From Aurantiacibacter arachoides (GTDB lineage: Bacteria > Pseudomonadota > Alphaproteobacteria > Sphingomonadales > Sphingomonadaceae), in the NCBI RefSeq assembly GCF_009827335.1, contig NZ_WTYH01000001.1, positions 2,703,501 through 2,767,500 on the forward strand: a DNA stretch of 64,000 nt, in the 5' to 3' direction. Made by a program: the position numbers and the translations under genes. The number at the start of each line of letters is the position of its first letter. Position 1 is the stretch's first letter. This document shows, piece by piece, positions 26,626 to 36,953 of this stretch. The notes below the pieces were generated by a model. The model was not told where the DNA came from. It saw only the letters and a list, made by a program, of their open reading frames with translations, and made no database searches.

Positions 26626-27054
26626 ATGCGTCTGATTGCCCCCCTTCTCATCGCCTCGCTGCTGTCGGCCTGCGCCACCGTGGTGCCACAGCAGGCCCCG
26701 CCACCGCCGGCGCGCACGCCCGAAACGTCGCAGGTGCCGCCCTCGCGCCCGCCGCAGGTGGCCAACAACGCCGGCTTCATCGCGCCGCGGGTGATGGAGG
26801 GTGCAGGGCTGTCGGGCGTGATCCGCGAGGGCGAACGGGCGCTTGCCGCGCGCTTTGGTGCGCCGCGTCTCACCGTGGTGGAAGGCGACATGCGCAAGCT
26901 GCAATTTACCGGCCAGGCCTGCGTGCTGGACGTGTTTCTCTATCCACTGACTCCCGGCGGCGAGCCGGTGGCGACCTGGGTGGAAACGCGCCGCTCCTCG
27001 GACGGGGCAGCGGTGGACCGCGCCGCTTGCGTGCAGGCCCTCTCGCGGCGGTAG
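26626..27054 (+). CDS. Small lipoprotein
   Basis: A 142-residue protein starting MRLIAPLLIASLLSACATVV, a textbook lipoprotein signal with the acylated Cys at residue 16. A Pro-rich linker follows, then a small domain (GVIREGERALAARFGAPRLTVVEGDMRKLQFTG) with two cysteines (ACVLDVFLYP and AACVQAL). Function unknown. GGAG at 26611 precedes the ATG. It lies 7 nt after the EI24 gene and is probably cotranscribed with it. The product is predicted to be anchored to the outer or inner membrane, facing the periplasm. Confidence 0.82.
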   Translation: MRLIAPLLIASLLSACATVVPQQAPPPPARTPETSQVPPSRPPQVANNAGFIAPRVMEGAGLSGVIREGERALAARFGAPRLTVVEGDMRKLQFTGQACVLDVFLYPLTPGGEPVATWVETRRSSDGAAVDRAACVQALSRR

Positions 27055-27057
27055 GGC

Positions 27058-27282
27058 TCAGTCCCGCTCGAAGGTCAGCGGCGCCTCGGCCCCGCCCTGC
27101 AAGGGCAGCGGCCCGCGCGGCGGTTCGACCAGCGCGGGAGCCATGCCGGGCGGGCGCTTGCGACTGTTGCGAAGGGTTATCCGCTCGATCTCAACCCTTC
27201 TGTAACGCATCATCACGCGTTCGACGAAGCCAGTGAGCTTGTGCACTCTGTCTCGATGCGAGGGGTGATCAGGTTTCGGCAT
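27058..27282 (-). CDS. Small basic protein at the end of the suf operon
   Basis: A 74-residue, strongly basic protein (MPKPDHPSHRDRVHKLTGFVERVMMRYRRVE). Its N-terminal half is a likely amphipathic helix and its C-terminal half is Pro/Gly-rich. It starts 8 nt after the sufA stop with an AGGCGA ribosome-binding site, so it is probably the last gene of the suf operon. No domain is recognised. It is too short and charged to be an enzyme; an RNA-, DNA- or protein-binding role is possible. It converges with the lipoprotein gene with a 3-nt gap. Confidence 0.6.
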   Translation of the reverse strand: MPKPDHPSHRDRVHKLTGFVERVMMRYRRVEIERITLRNSRKRPPGMAPALVEPPRGPLPLQGGAEAPLTFERD

Positions 27283-27290
27283 CGCGTCGC

Positions 27291-27656
27291 CTATACCATG
27301 AAACTTTCGCCGCACCCGCAGGCACCCTTGGCGTTGGGATTGGTAAAGACGAAACCGGCGGTGAAATCGTCTTCCACCCAGTCCATCGTGCTGCCGATCA
27401 GGTAGAGGACGCTCGCCCCGTCGATGTAGAATATGCCGCCCGGCGTTGCGATCTTCTCGTCGAACTTCGCTTCCTCGGTAACGTAGTCGACCGAATAGGC
27501 GAGGCCCGAGCACCCGCGACGCGGGGTCGAGAGCCTGACGCCCACGGCTTCCGCAGGCGCCCTGGCCATCAGCTCGGCCACGCGTGCCTCTGCCGCAGGG
27601 GTGAGCAGGACGGCGGCCTTGGGGGCCGGGCGGGTGCGGGTCATGGTGTCGGTCAT
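27291..27656 (-). CDS. sufA: A-type iron-sulfur carrier (HesB/IscA family)
   Basis: A 121-residue A-type scaffold that receives Fe-S clusters from SufBCD and delivers them to target proteins. The three cluster-binding cysteines are present: RRGCSGLAYS in the middle and ACGCGESF near the C-terminus. The N-terminal tail is short and basic. Its ATG overlaps the preceding GNAT gene's stop (ATGA). It belongs to the suf operon on the minus strand. A second A-type carrier, closer to ErpA, is at 58160-58486. Confidence 0.93.
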   Translation of the reverse strand: MTDTMTRTRPAPKAAVLLTPAAEARVAELMARAPAEAVGVRLSTPRRGCSGLAYSVDYVTEEAKFDEKIATPGGIFYIDGASVLYLIGSTMDWVEDDFTAGFVFTNPNAKGACGCGESFMV

Positions 27657-28456
27657 AGCGTCTTCTCCCAGAATTGGGCGCTGCCCAGCCCTTCGGCAAG
27701 GGCATAGTTGGCAAAGCCTTCACGCGCGTAGAGCGCCTTGGCGCCGGCGTTGCCCGAAAGCACCTCCAGCGTGATCTTGCACGCGCTACGCGCCCGCGCC
27801 TCGTTTTCGACCGCGCGCAACAAGGCCGTGCCCACGCCGCAACCGCGCCGGATGGGCACCACGGCAAGATCGTGCACGTTGACCAGCGGTGCGCAGGCAA
27901 AGGTGCTGAAGCCCATGAAGCAGTTGGCGACGCCAATCGGCGTGCCGCCCTCCAGCGCCAGCAGCGAGAACGCGCCCGGGACCTGAGCCAATGCGGGGGC
28001 AAGCCGTTCGCGGTGCGCCTTGGGCAACGCCTTGCCGCCGCCATTCACGCTGCGGGCATAGCTGTCGAGCAGCATGAACAGGGCGCCGGCATCGAACGGG
28101 TCGGCATAGTCGGCCATGCGCAAGGTGAGCGGCTGACCCAGACCGCGCTGAGCCCTCTGCGCGCGGAACAGCGCGATTTCCTCGCGCGCGACCGTGGTGA
28201 AACCGCTGTCGTCACCGCTGTCCAGCCCATCCGTGTTGAGCCAGATCGTGCCGATGGAGGTCGCCGCGCGCTGTTGCAGGCCCTCGTCCTCGGACGCGTC
28301 GGACGCCACCGCGACAAGCAACGAAAGTGCGGCGGGATCGTCGTCGATGATGCTGACGGCGAGTTCGCGTTCGTAGGTCTCGCGCGCCCGGTCAGCCAGG
28401 ATCAGCCGCGCATCATCCGGTCCCGTGTCGGGCTGGAGAGGCGGCGAGCCGGTCAC
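27653..28456 (-). CDS. GNAT acetyltransferase with an unexplained N-terminal domain
   Basis: The 267-residue product has a normal GNAT domain in residues about 108-267: TLRMADYADPFDAGALF, then VHDLAVVPIRRGCGVGTALLRAVENEA containing the acetyl-CoA-binding R-x-x-G-x-G, then YAREGF near the end. The first about 105 residues are acidic, helical and unrelated to GNATs (LADRARETYERELAV and DASEDEGLQQRAATSIGTIWL). The GTG start overlaps the sufT stop (GTGA) and the stop overlaps the sufA ATG, so it is firmly inside the suf operon. Substrate unknown; a later start is possible but would break the coupling. Confidence 0.75.
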   Translation of the reverse strand: MTGSPPLQPDTGPDDARLILADRARETYERELAVSIIDDDPAALSLLVAVASDASEDEGLQQRAATSIGTIWLNTDGLDSGDDSGFTTVAREEIALFRAQRAQRGLGQPLTLRMADYADPFDAGALFMLLDSYARSVNGGGKALPKAHRERLAPALAQVPGAFSLLALEGGTPIGVANCFMGFSTFACAPLVNVHDLAVVPIRRGCGVGTALLRAVENEARARSACKITLEVLSGNAGAKALYAREGFANYALAEGLGSAQFWEKTL

Positions 28457-28914
28457 AGCATCCCCAGTTCCAGCCGCGCCTCGTCGCTCATCTTGCTGGG
28501 GTCCCACGGCGGATCCCAGGTGACGACCACCTCGGCATCGCGCACGCCGGGTAAGCCCATCACGCGCAGCTCGATCTCGGCAGGCATGGTCTCCGCGACC
28601 GGACAATGCGGCGTGGTGAGCGTCATCGTCACCTTTACGTCCGCATCCTCGGCCACCTCGACATTGTAGATGAGGCCGAGGTCGTAGATGTTCACCGGGA
28701 TTTCCGGGTCGAAGATGTCCTTCAGCGCCTCGATCACGCTGTCGTAGATCGCCCCGCCGGGTTCGCCCGCGGGCACGCTTTCGGGCTTGGCGGCAAGGAA
28801 GCCTTCCAGGTAGTCGCGCTTGCGCCCAAGCTTGGCGCCCGCAGTCTCATCCAGCGCCACAGCGTCGGATACGCGGGCGCGCGGCGGTTTTTGCACGGTG
28901 TCGTTGCTGTCCAT
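28453..28914 (-). CDS. sufT: SUF-associated MIP18/DUF59 protein
   Basis: A 153-residue Fe-S maturation factor of the MIP18 family. The domain runs from about residue 57: YDSVIEALKDIFDPEIPVNIYDLGLIYNVEV, then TTPHCPVAETM containing the conserved Cys, and ends VTWDPPWDPSKMSDEARLELGML, the hallmark of SufT. The first 55 residues are a less conserved tail. Members promote cluster delivery to client proteins. The start overlaps sufS by one nucleotide, and the stop overlaps the GNAT start by four. Confidence 0.93.
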   Translation of the reverse strand: MDSNDTVQKPPRARVSDAVALDETAGAKLGRKRDYLEGFLAAKPESVPAGEPGGAIYDSVIEALKDIFDPEIPVNIYDLGLIYNVEVAEDADVKVTMTLTTPHCPVAETMPAEIELRVMGLPGVRDAEVVVTWDPPWDPSKMSDEARLELGML

Positions 28915-30125
28915 CAGCCGAAAATCCTCTTGGTGCGTTCGATGCCGCGGATCAGTGCGGCGACATCATCCATGTCGGAATAGATGCCGAAACTGGCGCG
29001 GGCGGTGGCGGTGACGCCGAGATGCGCCATCAGCGGCTGGGCGCAGTGGTGCCCGGCGCGGATCGCCACGTCTTCCTCGTCCAATATCGTGCCCAGATCG
29101 TGCGGGTGAACCCCGTGGATGGCAAAACTGACGATGCCGGCGCTGTCCTCGGGGCCGAACAGGGTGACATCGTTCATCGCACCCAGGGCCTCGCGCGTTG
29201 ACTTGACCAGCCGCGCTTCGTGCGCGTGGATCGCCTCCAGCCCGGCCTTGCCCACATAGTCGCAGGCCGCCGCCAGCCCGATCGCCTCGACGATGGCGGG
29301 GGTGCCCGCCTCGAACCGCTGGGGGGCAGGCGCATAGGTGCTGCGATCGAACCCGACCGCGGCGATCATCGCCCCGCCGCCCTGCCACGGGGGCATGGCA
29401 TCGAGCAGATCGGCCCTGCCCCACAGCGCACCGATGCCGGTGGGTCCGTAAAGCTTGTGGCCGGAAAAGGCGTAGAAATCGCAGTCGAGGGCAGCGACAT
29501 CGACGGGCATCCGCGCGACCGACTGGCACCCGTCGAGCAGCAGCTTCGCGCCGACAGCATGGGCCAGATCGGCAGCACGGCGCGCATCGAGGACGGAGCC
29601 GAGCACGTTCGAGACATGGGCGAAGCTGACCATCGCGTGGTCGCGCGTCAGCATGGCCTCTGCCGCGTCGAGATCGATGCGCCCGTCCTCGGTCAGCGGG
29701 CAGACATCGACTTCCCAGCCGGCCAGCTGCCAGGGCACGATGTTGGAGTGATGCTCCAGCTGGCTCAGCAGCACGCGGCGCCCGTGCCCGACAGTTCCGG
29801 GATAGCTGTAGGCGACGAGATTGATCGCCTCGGTCGCGCCGCGGGTGAAGACGATCTCTTCCTCGCGCCCGCCAACGAAAGCCGCCACGCGCCGCCTTGC
29901 CGCTTCGTAGCCCAGCGTCATCTCCGCCGAACGGCCGTAGACGCCGCGGTGCACGGTCGCGTAATCCACGCCGATCGCCCGCGTCACGGCGTCGATGACG
30001 GCCTGCGGCTTTTGCGCCGTGGCCGCACTGTCGAGGTAGTACCACGGCGTGCCGGTCGCGGTGACGAGACCGGGAAAGTCTGCCCGGCGGTTATCGAGCC
30101 GAGAGAGGGTCGGAGCCTCGCTCAC
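28914..30125 (-). CDS. sufS: Cysteine desulfurase SufS
   Basis: PLP-dependent enzyme that removes sulfur from cysteine for Fe-S cluster assembly. The 403-residue product is class II (SufS/CsdA) with FTRGATEAINLVAYS, LEHHSNIVPW, VSFAHVSNVLG, the PLP lysine in FSGHKLYGP and the catalytic Cys in RAGHHCAQPLM. The start is a GTG overlapping the sufD stop (GTGA); a longer frame upstream is only the shadow of sufD. No SufE gene is seen in the operon; a partner would be elsewhere. Confidence 0.95.
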   Translation of the reverse strand: MSEAPTLSRLDNRRADFPGLVTATGTPWYYLDSAATAQKPQAVIDAVTRAIGVDYATVHRGVYGRSAEMTLGYEAARRRVAAFVGGREEEIVFTRGATEAINLVAYSYPGTVGHGRRVLLSQLEHHSNIVPWQLAGWEVDVCPLTEDGRIDLDAAEAMLTRDHAMVSFAHVSNVLGSVLDARRAADLAHAVGAKLLLDGCQSVARMPVDVAALDCDFYAFSGHKLYGPTGIGALWGRADLLDAMPPWQGGGAMIAAVGFDRSTYAPAPQRFEAGTPAIVEAIGLAAACDYVGKAGLEAIHAHEARLVKSTREALGAMNDVTLFGPEDSAGIVSFAIHGVHPHDLGTILDEEDVAIRAGHHCAQPLMAHLGVTATARASFGIYSDMDDVAALIRGIERTKRIFG

Positions 30126-30871
30126 GCCGCATCCCCCAGCGCGGCCAGCGCCGCTTCCAGCAGTTCGTCGCGCTCTGGTTCGATGGGATGCGCGGCAAAG
30201 GCATCGGCGATGAAGGCGCGCACCAGCAGCTTGCGGGCAGCTTCGGGCGGCAGGCCGCGCGCGGCCATGTAGAAGGCCGCCGCCTCGTCCATCTGGCCGA
30301 TCGCGGCGCCATGCGCGCACTTCACGTCGTCGGCGTAGATTTCCAGTTCCGGCTTGGCGTTGGCGCTGGCGCCGCGGGTCAGCAGCAGGGCGCGGAAATT
30401 CTGGGCCGCGTCGGTCTTCTGCGCATCGCGCGCCACGGCGAGCTTGCCGAGAAAATTGCCGGTCGCGGTATCCCAGTGGACCGCGCGCACCACCTGGTCG
30501 CTGGTGCCATCGGACTCGGCATGGGTGACGCGGGTGACGAACTCGCGCGTGGCCTCTCCCCCGCCGATGGTGACGCCCCCGAACTGGAAATGCGCGGCGC
30601 GGCCCAGCTCCACCTCGATTTCGAGCCGGGCGTAGGTGCTGGCACAGGCGAGCGCGAAAATCTCCGCCCGTCCGCCCTCGGCCACGGTGATCCGCAGGCG
30701 ATGGACGCCCGGGCGGCTGTCATCGAGAACAAAGGTCTGCCGCTGCACCGCGCCGGGCGCGACCCGGAGATCCTGCCAGGTGTCGATGTCGGCGGGGGTC
30801 AGGCGTTCGAGCGCGGCGCTGTTCGCATAGCGCCAGTCCTCGTCACGCAGGGTGGGCATCTGCGTCGTCAT
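30122..30871 (-). CDS. sufD: SufD-type Fe-S scaffold subunit
   Basis: Component of the SufBC2D cluster scaffold. At 249 residues it is much shorter than E. coli SufD (about 420), as is common in sphingomonads. It keeps the N-terminal DEDWRYANSAALERL helix and the beta-helix core. The C-terminal half contains ARDAQKTDAAQNFRALLLTRGASANAKPELEIYADDVKCAHGAAIGQMDEAAAFYMAARGL, cut short here to its key parts: QNFRALLL, PELEIYADDVKCAHG and YMAARGL. ATGA overlap with the upstream membrane-protein gene and GTGA overlap with sufS show coupling. Confidence 0.92.
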   Translation of the reverse strand: MTTQMPTLRDEDWRYANSAALERLTPADIDTWQDLRVAPGAVQRQTFVLDDSRPGVHRLRITVAEGGRAEIFALACASTYARLEIEVELGRAAHFQFGGVTIGGGEATREFVTRVTHAESDGTSDQVVRAVHWDTATGNFLGKLAVARDAQKTDAAQNFRALLLTRGASANAKPELEIYADDVKCAHGAAIGQMDEAAAFYMAARGLPPEAARKLLVRAFIADAFAAHPIEPERDELLEAALAALGDAA

Positions 30872-31466
30872 GCCAGCACCGCCATCTGCTCGCGCCGGGC
30901 GGCCTTGCGGATATCGTTCGCAGCGTCGAGATTGAGGAGGAACAGCGCCGCGCCGACCAGCAGGTCGGGCCAGAAGCTGTGCCAGAAGAAGGCGGTCAGA
31001 ACCGCCGCCCCGATGATCGCCACGTTGCCCAGCGCATCGTTACGCGCCGCCAGCCAGGCCGCTGCGCCAAGGCTGCCGCCCGTGCCGCGATGCCGTGCGA
31101 GCAGGCCCGCGCAGACGACGTTCACCGCCAACGCGCCCACGCCGATCAGGCCAAGCGCGAAGGGTTCGGGAACCACGCCGGTCGAGATATTGAGCCACGC
31201 GCTCCACAGCGCGGCAAAGGCCGGAACCAGCGCGAATGCGGCCAGCATTCCGCCCAGCCGTGCGCGCGCCGCAAGGCTCCAGCCAAGCGCGAGGACGATC
31301 AGCAGGTTGACCGCCGCGTCCTCGAAAAAGTCGGCGCTGTCGGCAAACAGCGCGACCGAACCGATGATCGGCGCGGCCACTACCTCGACCACGAAGTAGC
31401 CGAGGTTGAGCGCCGCCACGATCAGCGCGGTGCGCCGCAGTGCGTGTTCGGATGGCAGGGCCAGGA

Positions 31467-31470
<4 letters not shown>
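30868..31470 (-). CDS. Cation-diffusion-facilitator-like membrane protein in the suf operon
   Basis: A 200-residue protein with five or six membrane helices resembling the transmembrane domain of CDF metal transporters. SVALFADSADFFEDAAVNL corresponds to the metal-site helix TM2 (Asp-rich), and AARNDALGNVAIIGAAV to TM5. The cytoplasmic metal-sensing domain of full CDFs (about 300 residues) is absent. It lies between sufC and sufD with 4-nt overlaps on both sides, so it is cotranslated with the cluster machinery. Transport of iron or another divalent metal is a natural hypothesis; the direction and ion are unknown. Confidence 0.78.
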
Positions 31471-32199
<729 letters not shown>

Positions 32200-32213
<14 letters not shown>

Positions 32214-32726
32214 GGGGTTTCCTGTAGCCGCGCTCCTTCTCGGCGCGGGCGTCGCGTTCGAACTGCTTCTGTTCGGCGTGGCGGGTTTTCTTGTCGGCGA
32301 TGCGCAGGCGCATCCCGGCGGTAATGCGGGCCAGCACCTCGTCGATGTTGTCGAGAATGTCGGCCGCCCTGATGTGCATCACGCGGATGCCGACGCTTTC
32401 GAGGCTCTTGTCCCGGCGGCGATTGAGCGCCTCGTCGTCCTCGGGCTCGTCGATCACGATGGCCATGCCGAGGTTGTGGCAGTTGAAATCGACGATGGCG
32501 CTGCCGACCACGGCGAACCGCTTGAAGGTGTAACGGCCAAGGTCTGCCTTGGCGAACCGCTCGGCCAGCGCCGTGTGTGCCGGGCTGGCATGCCGCTTCA
32601 TCTCACGCGCCCGATCGTGCAGCGCGTCGAGGCGGGAGTCGGATATCTTCCACCCACGGCCCTTCTTCTCGAGCGCGGGCGCCTCGGCATTGGTGGTGTC
32701 GCGGAGGTTGAGGGTCTTGCGTTCGG

Positions 32727-32730
<4 letters not shown>
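32200..32730 (-). CDS. DUF559 (Vsr/restriction-endonuclease-like) protein between sufB and sufC
   Basis: A 176-residue protein. Residues about 35-150 match DUF559, a small group with the restriction-endonuclease fold: [48 protein letters not shown] with the Asp of the active-site strand, then [18 protein letters not shown]. The tails are basic and charged ([25 protein letters not shown]). The ATG overlaps the sufB stop by 4 nt and the end overlaps sufC by 14 nt, so it is integral to the suf operon. DUF559 proteins have no known Fe-S role; DNA or RNA binding is inferred from the fold. Confidence 0.82.
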
Positions 32731-34204
<1,474 letters not shown>

Positions 34205-34208
<4 letters not shown>

Positions 34209-34615
34209 GCTATCACTTCCTGTCGCGCCAGCCGGGTCAGCGGAATGCCCGCCAGCGCCCCGCGCAGTGCGCCGTTCACCAGCCCGGCGTGGGGCTTCAC
34301 GCTGCAATCGTGTTCGATCACGCAATCGCCACCGTCGATACAGGCCATGAGGGCGATCGGGCCTTCCACCGCCTCGACGATGTCGGCCACGCTGATCGCC
34401 GCCGCCGGTCGCGCCAGCTGCAAACCGCCGCCCGCGCCGCGCGTCGATCGCAGCAGTCCGGCCGCCACCAGCTTGCTGACCAGCTTGGCCACGGTCGGTG
34501 CCGGCAGCCCGGTTTCCCGCGCCAGTTCAGCCGCCGAGGTGCGCCCGCCACCGCAATGGCGGGCGGCCGCGCTCATCGTCACGACGGCATAGTCTGCAAG
34601 GTTGCTGAGGCGCAT
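34205..34615 (-). CDS. iscR: IscR-type Rrf2 regulator with three cluster cysteines
   Basis: Transcription factor of the Rrf2 family, 136 residues from ATG 34615. The winged helix starts [14 protein letters not shown] and includes [19 protein letters not shown]. Counting from this start, cysteines fall at 92, 98 and 104 ([14 protein letters not shown]), the same spacing and numbers as the [2Fe-2S]-ligating cysteines of E. coli IscR. It is first in the suf operon and overlaps sufB by 4 nt, so it very likely senses Fe-S status and autoregulates the operon. A TTG at 34624 is an alternative start. SufR or another Rrf2 name may be used in related genomes. Confidence 0.88.
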
Positions 34616-34621
34616 GCAGGC

Positions 34622-34650
34622 CAAATCGGAGCGATTTGCTCCAGTTTCAA
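34622..34650 (-). promoter_or_regulatory. Candidate suf operon promoter with a dyad in its spacer
   Basis: On the minus strand TTGAAA (34650-34645) is followed after 17 nt by GATTTG (34627-34622). The spacer contains a perfect dyad, GGAGC-AAATC-GCTCC (34642-34628), suited to a repressor dimer. The start point would fall at or next to the iscR ATG (34615). A second partial dyad, ACTC-N8-GAGT (34656-34671), lies just upstream. Binding by the adjacent regulator is inference. Confidence 0.4.
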
Positions 34651-34689
34651 CCCGAAACTCCTAGTTGCGAGTCGTTAGCGTTTTGGTTG

Positions 34690-34711
34690 GAAAACCCGCC
34701 TCCGCGGGTTT
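34690..34711 (-). terminator. Intrinsic terminator of the DUF885 gene
   Basis: AAACCCGC and GCGGGTTT (34692-34699 and 34704-34711) form an 8-bp stem with a 4-nt loop. Read on the minus strand the stem ends GCGGGTTTTCC, giving a short T-tract. It lies about 100 nt after the DUF885 stop and 75 nt upstream of iscR. Confidence 0.55.
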
Positions 34712-34812
34712 GTCCTCGCTAGACGCACTCCGCTTCGCTGCGTGCCCGCTGCGGGCGGGCGGTTGCCCTTGCGGCGCGCTGGTCGCGCGCCGGTGCTTTC
34801 ATCGCTAAGTTG
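34712..34812. other. GC-rich non-coding stretch with several small inverted repeats
   Basis: No open frame is supported here. The sequence holds consecutive short hairpins (for example CCCGCTGCGGG near 34747 and GCGCGCTGGTCGCGCGC near 34776) and lies between the DUF885 stop and its terminator. Similar stretches near operon ends occur repeatedly in related genomes as I recall them. It may be a dispersed repeat or a structured 3' untranslated region. Confidence 0.35.
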
Positions 34813-36627
34813 TCAGCCCTGCTTCTGCTCCTGGATCCACTGATCCACCTGCTCTTCGAGGATGTCGAGCGGCACGGGGCCGTTGGTCAGCACCGCCTCG
34901 TGGAACTGGCGGATGTCGAAATCCTCGCCCAGCTCGGTCCGCGCGCGTTCGCGCAGTTCCATGATCTTCAGCTTGCCGATCATGTAGGCCGTCGCCTGGC
35001 CGGGATAGACGATGTAGCGTTCGATCGCCTTTTCGATGTCACCGGGCGGATTGGGCGTATTGTCGGTCAGCCACCGGATCGCCTGCTCGCGGCTCCAGCG
35101 CTGGTCGTGGATGCCGGTATCGACCACCAGCCGCCCGGCGCGCCACAGTTCCATGCCCAGCCGTCCGAAGTCGGAATAGGGATCGGTGTAGAAGCCCATG
35201 TCCTTGCCCAGCTCCTCCGAATAGAGACCCCACCCCTCGGTATAGGCGGTGAACCCGCCGAAGCGGCGGAACGGCGGCAGGTCGCCCAGCCCGGTCTGGA
35301 TCGCGCGCTGGAGGTGATGGCCCGGCAGCCCCTCGTGATAGGCCAGCGCCTCCAGTTCGTTGCGGCTCATGTCGGCAAGGTTGTAGAGGTTGACGTAATA
35401 GGTGCCCGGCCGCGACCCGTCGGGCGCGGGGCTGGAATAGAATGCCTTGCCGGCGCTCTGCTCGCGGAACGCCTCGACCGCTTTCACCTGCAGTTCGTAT
35501 TCCGGCAAGGTCACGAAGAATTCGGGCAGGCGCGCGGTCATGCGGTCGAGCACGCCCGAGACGTCCGCCAGGTATTCCTCGCGGGTGGTGTAGTAGAAGC
35601 GCGGATCGGTGCGGGTGTATTCGAAGAATTCCTGCAGCGTGCCGGTGAAGCCCACCTGCGCCATGATGGCGCGCATTTCCTCGTGGATGCGGGCGGTTTC
35701 GGCAAGGCCGATGGCGTGGATCTCGTCCGCCGAAAGGTCGGTGGTCGTGTAATAGGATAGCAGCGCGTCGTAGTACTGATCGCCGTTCGGGAAGCGCCAG
35801 ACGCCGTCGTCAGTCGGGGCCAGGGCCTGCTGGCGCAGCATCTCGGCACGCAGACGCTGGTAGGCGGGCACGGCACTGGTGGCCCAGGCCTGCGCGGCCG
35901 CGGCGTTGAGAGCCACGCCTTGCGCCTCTGGCAGGTTCAGGCGGGCGACCTCGGCGGCGAAATCCTCCAGCACGGCGTTGTCGTTGCCGGCGTCCAGCAG
36001 GTTGGTGATGTCGCTCAGCACATAGGGGTAGACCCAGCGCGGCGGCATGATGCCGTTCGCGGCGCGGGCGGCGGAGCGGGCGATGTGCTGGTCCATCAGC
36101 GCGCCGATGCCCTGGATGCGGCTGACATAGGCGGCCGCGTCGCTCGCGTTCGTCACAGTGTGGGTGTTGATCAGGAAGGCCGGGATGCCGCTCTGCTCGC
36201 CGTTCATCTGGTCGAAGACGAAGCCGTATTCGCGATAGGGATCGAGCAGGTCGGCGCGCGCGGCGTTGGCTTCGAACAGGCGGTAGGACAGCGCATCCTG
36301 CCCCTGCAGGTCGGCAAGGTCGTAGTCCGCCCGCATGGTGGCGAGATAGCGCTGGCGGAGCAGGCGCTCCTGCTCGTCCGCGGCAACGGTGGCGTCGCTC
36401 CAGCGGCCGTAATCCTCGTCACGTACGCCGCGATAGGCCTTACCCTCCGGCGACAGTTCCAGCTGGGCAGCGTCGTAGGCGTCGAACAGCGCGCCGATAC
36501 CCTCGGCCTGCACAGGGGCCCCCGGGACGGCGGCCATGTCGGCGGCGGCCATGTCGGCAGTGGCTGGAACAGTGGCGCAGCCCGCAAGGGCCAGAGCCAG
36601 CGCGGCGGCGGGAGTAAAGCGAACCAT
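34813..36627 (-). CDS. DUF885-family metallopeptidase-like lipoprotein
   Basis: A 604-residue envelope protein. The lipobox ALAGC at about residue 18 implies lipidation. The rest is the all-helical DUF885 fold related to M32-type and gluzincin-like peptidases, with the metal motif YHEGLPGHHLQ, GWGLYSEELGKDMG and PGQATAYMIGKLKI. DUF885 proteins are common and abundant in sphingomonads and are presumed periplasmic peptidases. The frame is open 38 codons further upstream, but only ATG 36627 gives the lipoprotein signal. A terminator follows the gene, and an attenuator-like hairpin precedes it. Confidence 0.9.
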   Translation of the reverse strand: MVRFTPAAALALALAGCATVPATADMAAADMAAVPGAPVQAEGIGALFDAYDAAQLELSPEGKAYRGVRDEDYGRWSDATVAADEQERLLRQRYLATMRADYDLADLQGQDALSYRLFEANAARADLLDPYREYGFVFDQMNGEQSGIPAFLINTHTVTNASDAAAYVSRIQGIGALMDQHIARSAARAANGIMPPRWVYPYVLSDITNLLDAGNDNAVLEDFAAEVARLNLPEAQGVALNAAAAQAWATSAVPAYQRLRAEMLRQQALAPTDDGVWRFPNGDQYYDALLSYYTTTDLSADEIHAIGLAETARIHEEMRAIMAQVGFTGTLQEFFEYTRTDPRFYYTTREEYLADVSGVLDRMTARLPEFFVTLPEYELQVKAVEAFREQSAGKAFYSSPAPDGSRPGTYYVNLYNLADMSRNELEALAYHEGLPGHHLQRAIQTGLGDLPPFRRFGGFTAYTEGWGLYSEELGKDMGFYTDPYSDFGRLGMELWRAGRLVVDTGIHDQRWSREQAIRWLTDNTPNPPGDIEKAIERYIVYPGQATAYMIGKLKIMELRERARTELGEDFDIRQFHEAVLTNGPVPLDILEEQVDQWIQEQKQG

Positions 36628-36703
36628 TTCAGAGCGACCCTTCGTGTGACGTGGCACCGGCCTAGGGCATGGGGAAGAGGATGAAAAGGGTGCGGGACGC
36701 GTG

Positions 36704-36757
36704 CCAAAAAAGAGGGCGGCGATGCCAGTGGCAGATGCCAATGACAGGCGCCGCCCT
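36704..36757 (-). terminator. Terminator-like hairpin in the DUF885 upstream region
   Basis: On the minus strand GGGCGGCG (36756-36749) pairs with CGCCGCCC (36721-36714), an inner TGCCA/TGGCA hairpin fills the loop, and TCTTTTTT follows. This is a good intrinsic terminator about 80 nt upstream of the DUF885 ATG. It either stops antisense transcripts from the pyrD side or acts as an attenuator in the DUF885 leader. The rest of the 326-nt gap up to pyrD (36758-36953) shows no gene and no promoter I can defend. Confidence 0.5.
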
Positions 36758-36953
36758 TCCTAGTGGAGAACTCTTCGCGCACGCGGCGCTCCGAGCCCTT
36801 CGGGTCGCGTTAACTATCTGGCGCGTTTTGCGAGGCGATTATTGTAAGAAAACGACAGGGGCGCCCTGTCCGACGCGACGAAACACGAGTTTCCAGACCC
36901 AGATGGCAATTGATCGTTGCGCCCGACCCGCGCTTCCTGCCAAGCGATTCGCC

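Noticed and set aside
36758..36953. A promoter for pyrD in TTGCGA...AACGAC
   Set aside because: The minus-10 match is poor and other placements are equally likely, so I did not annotate it.
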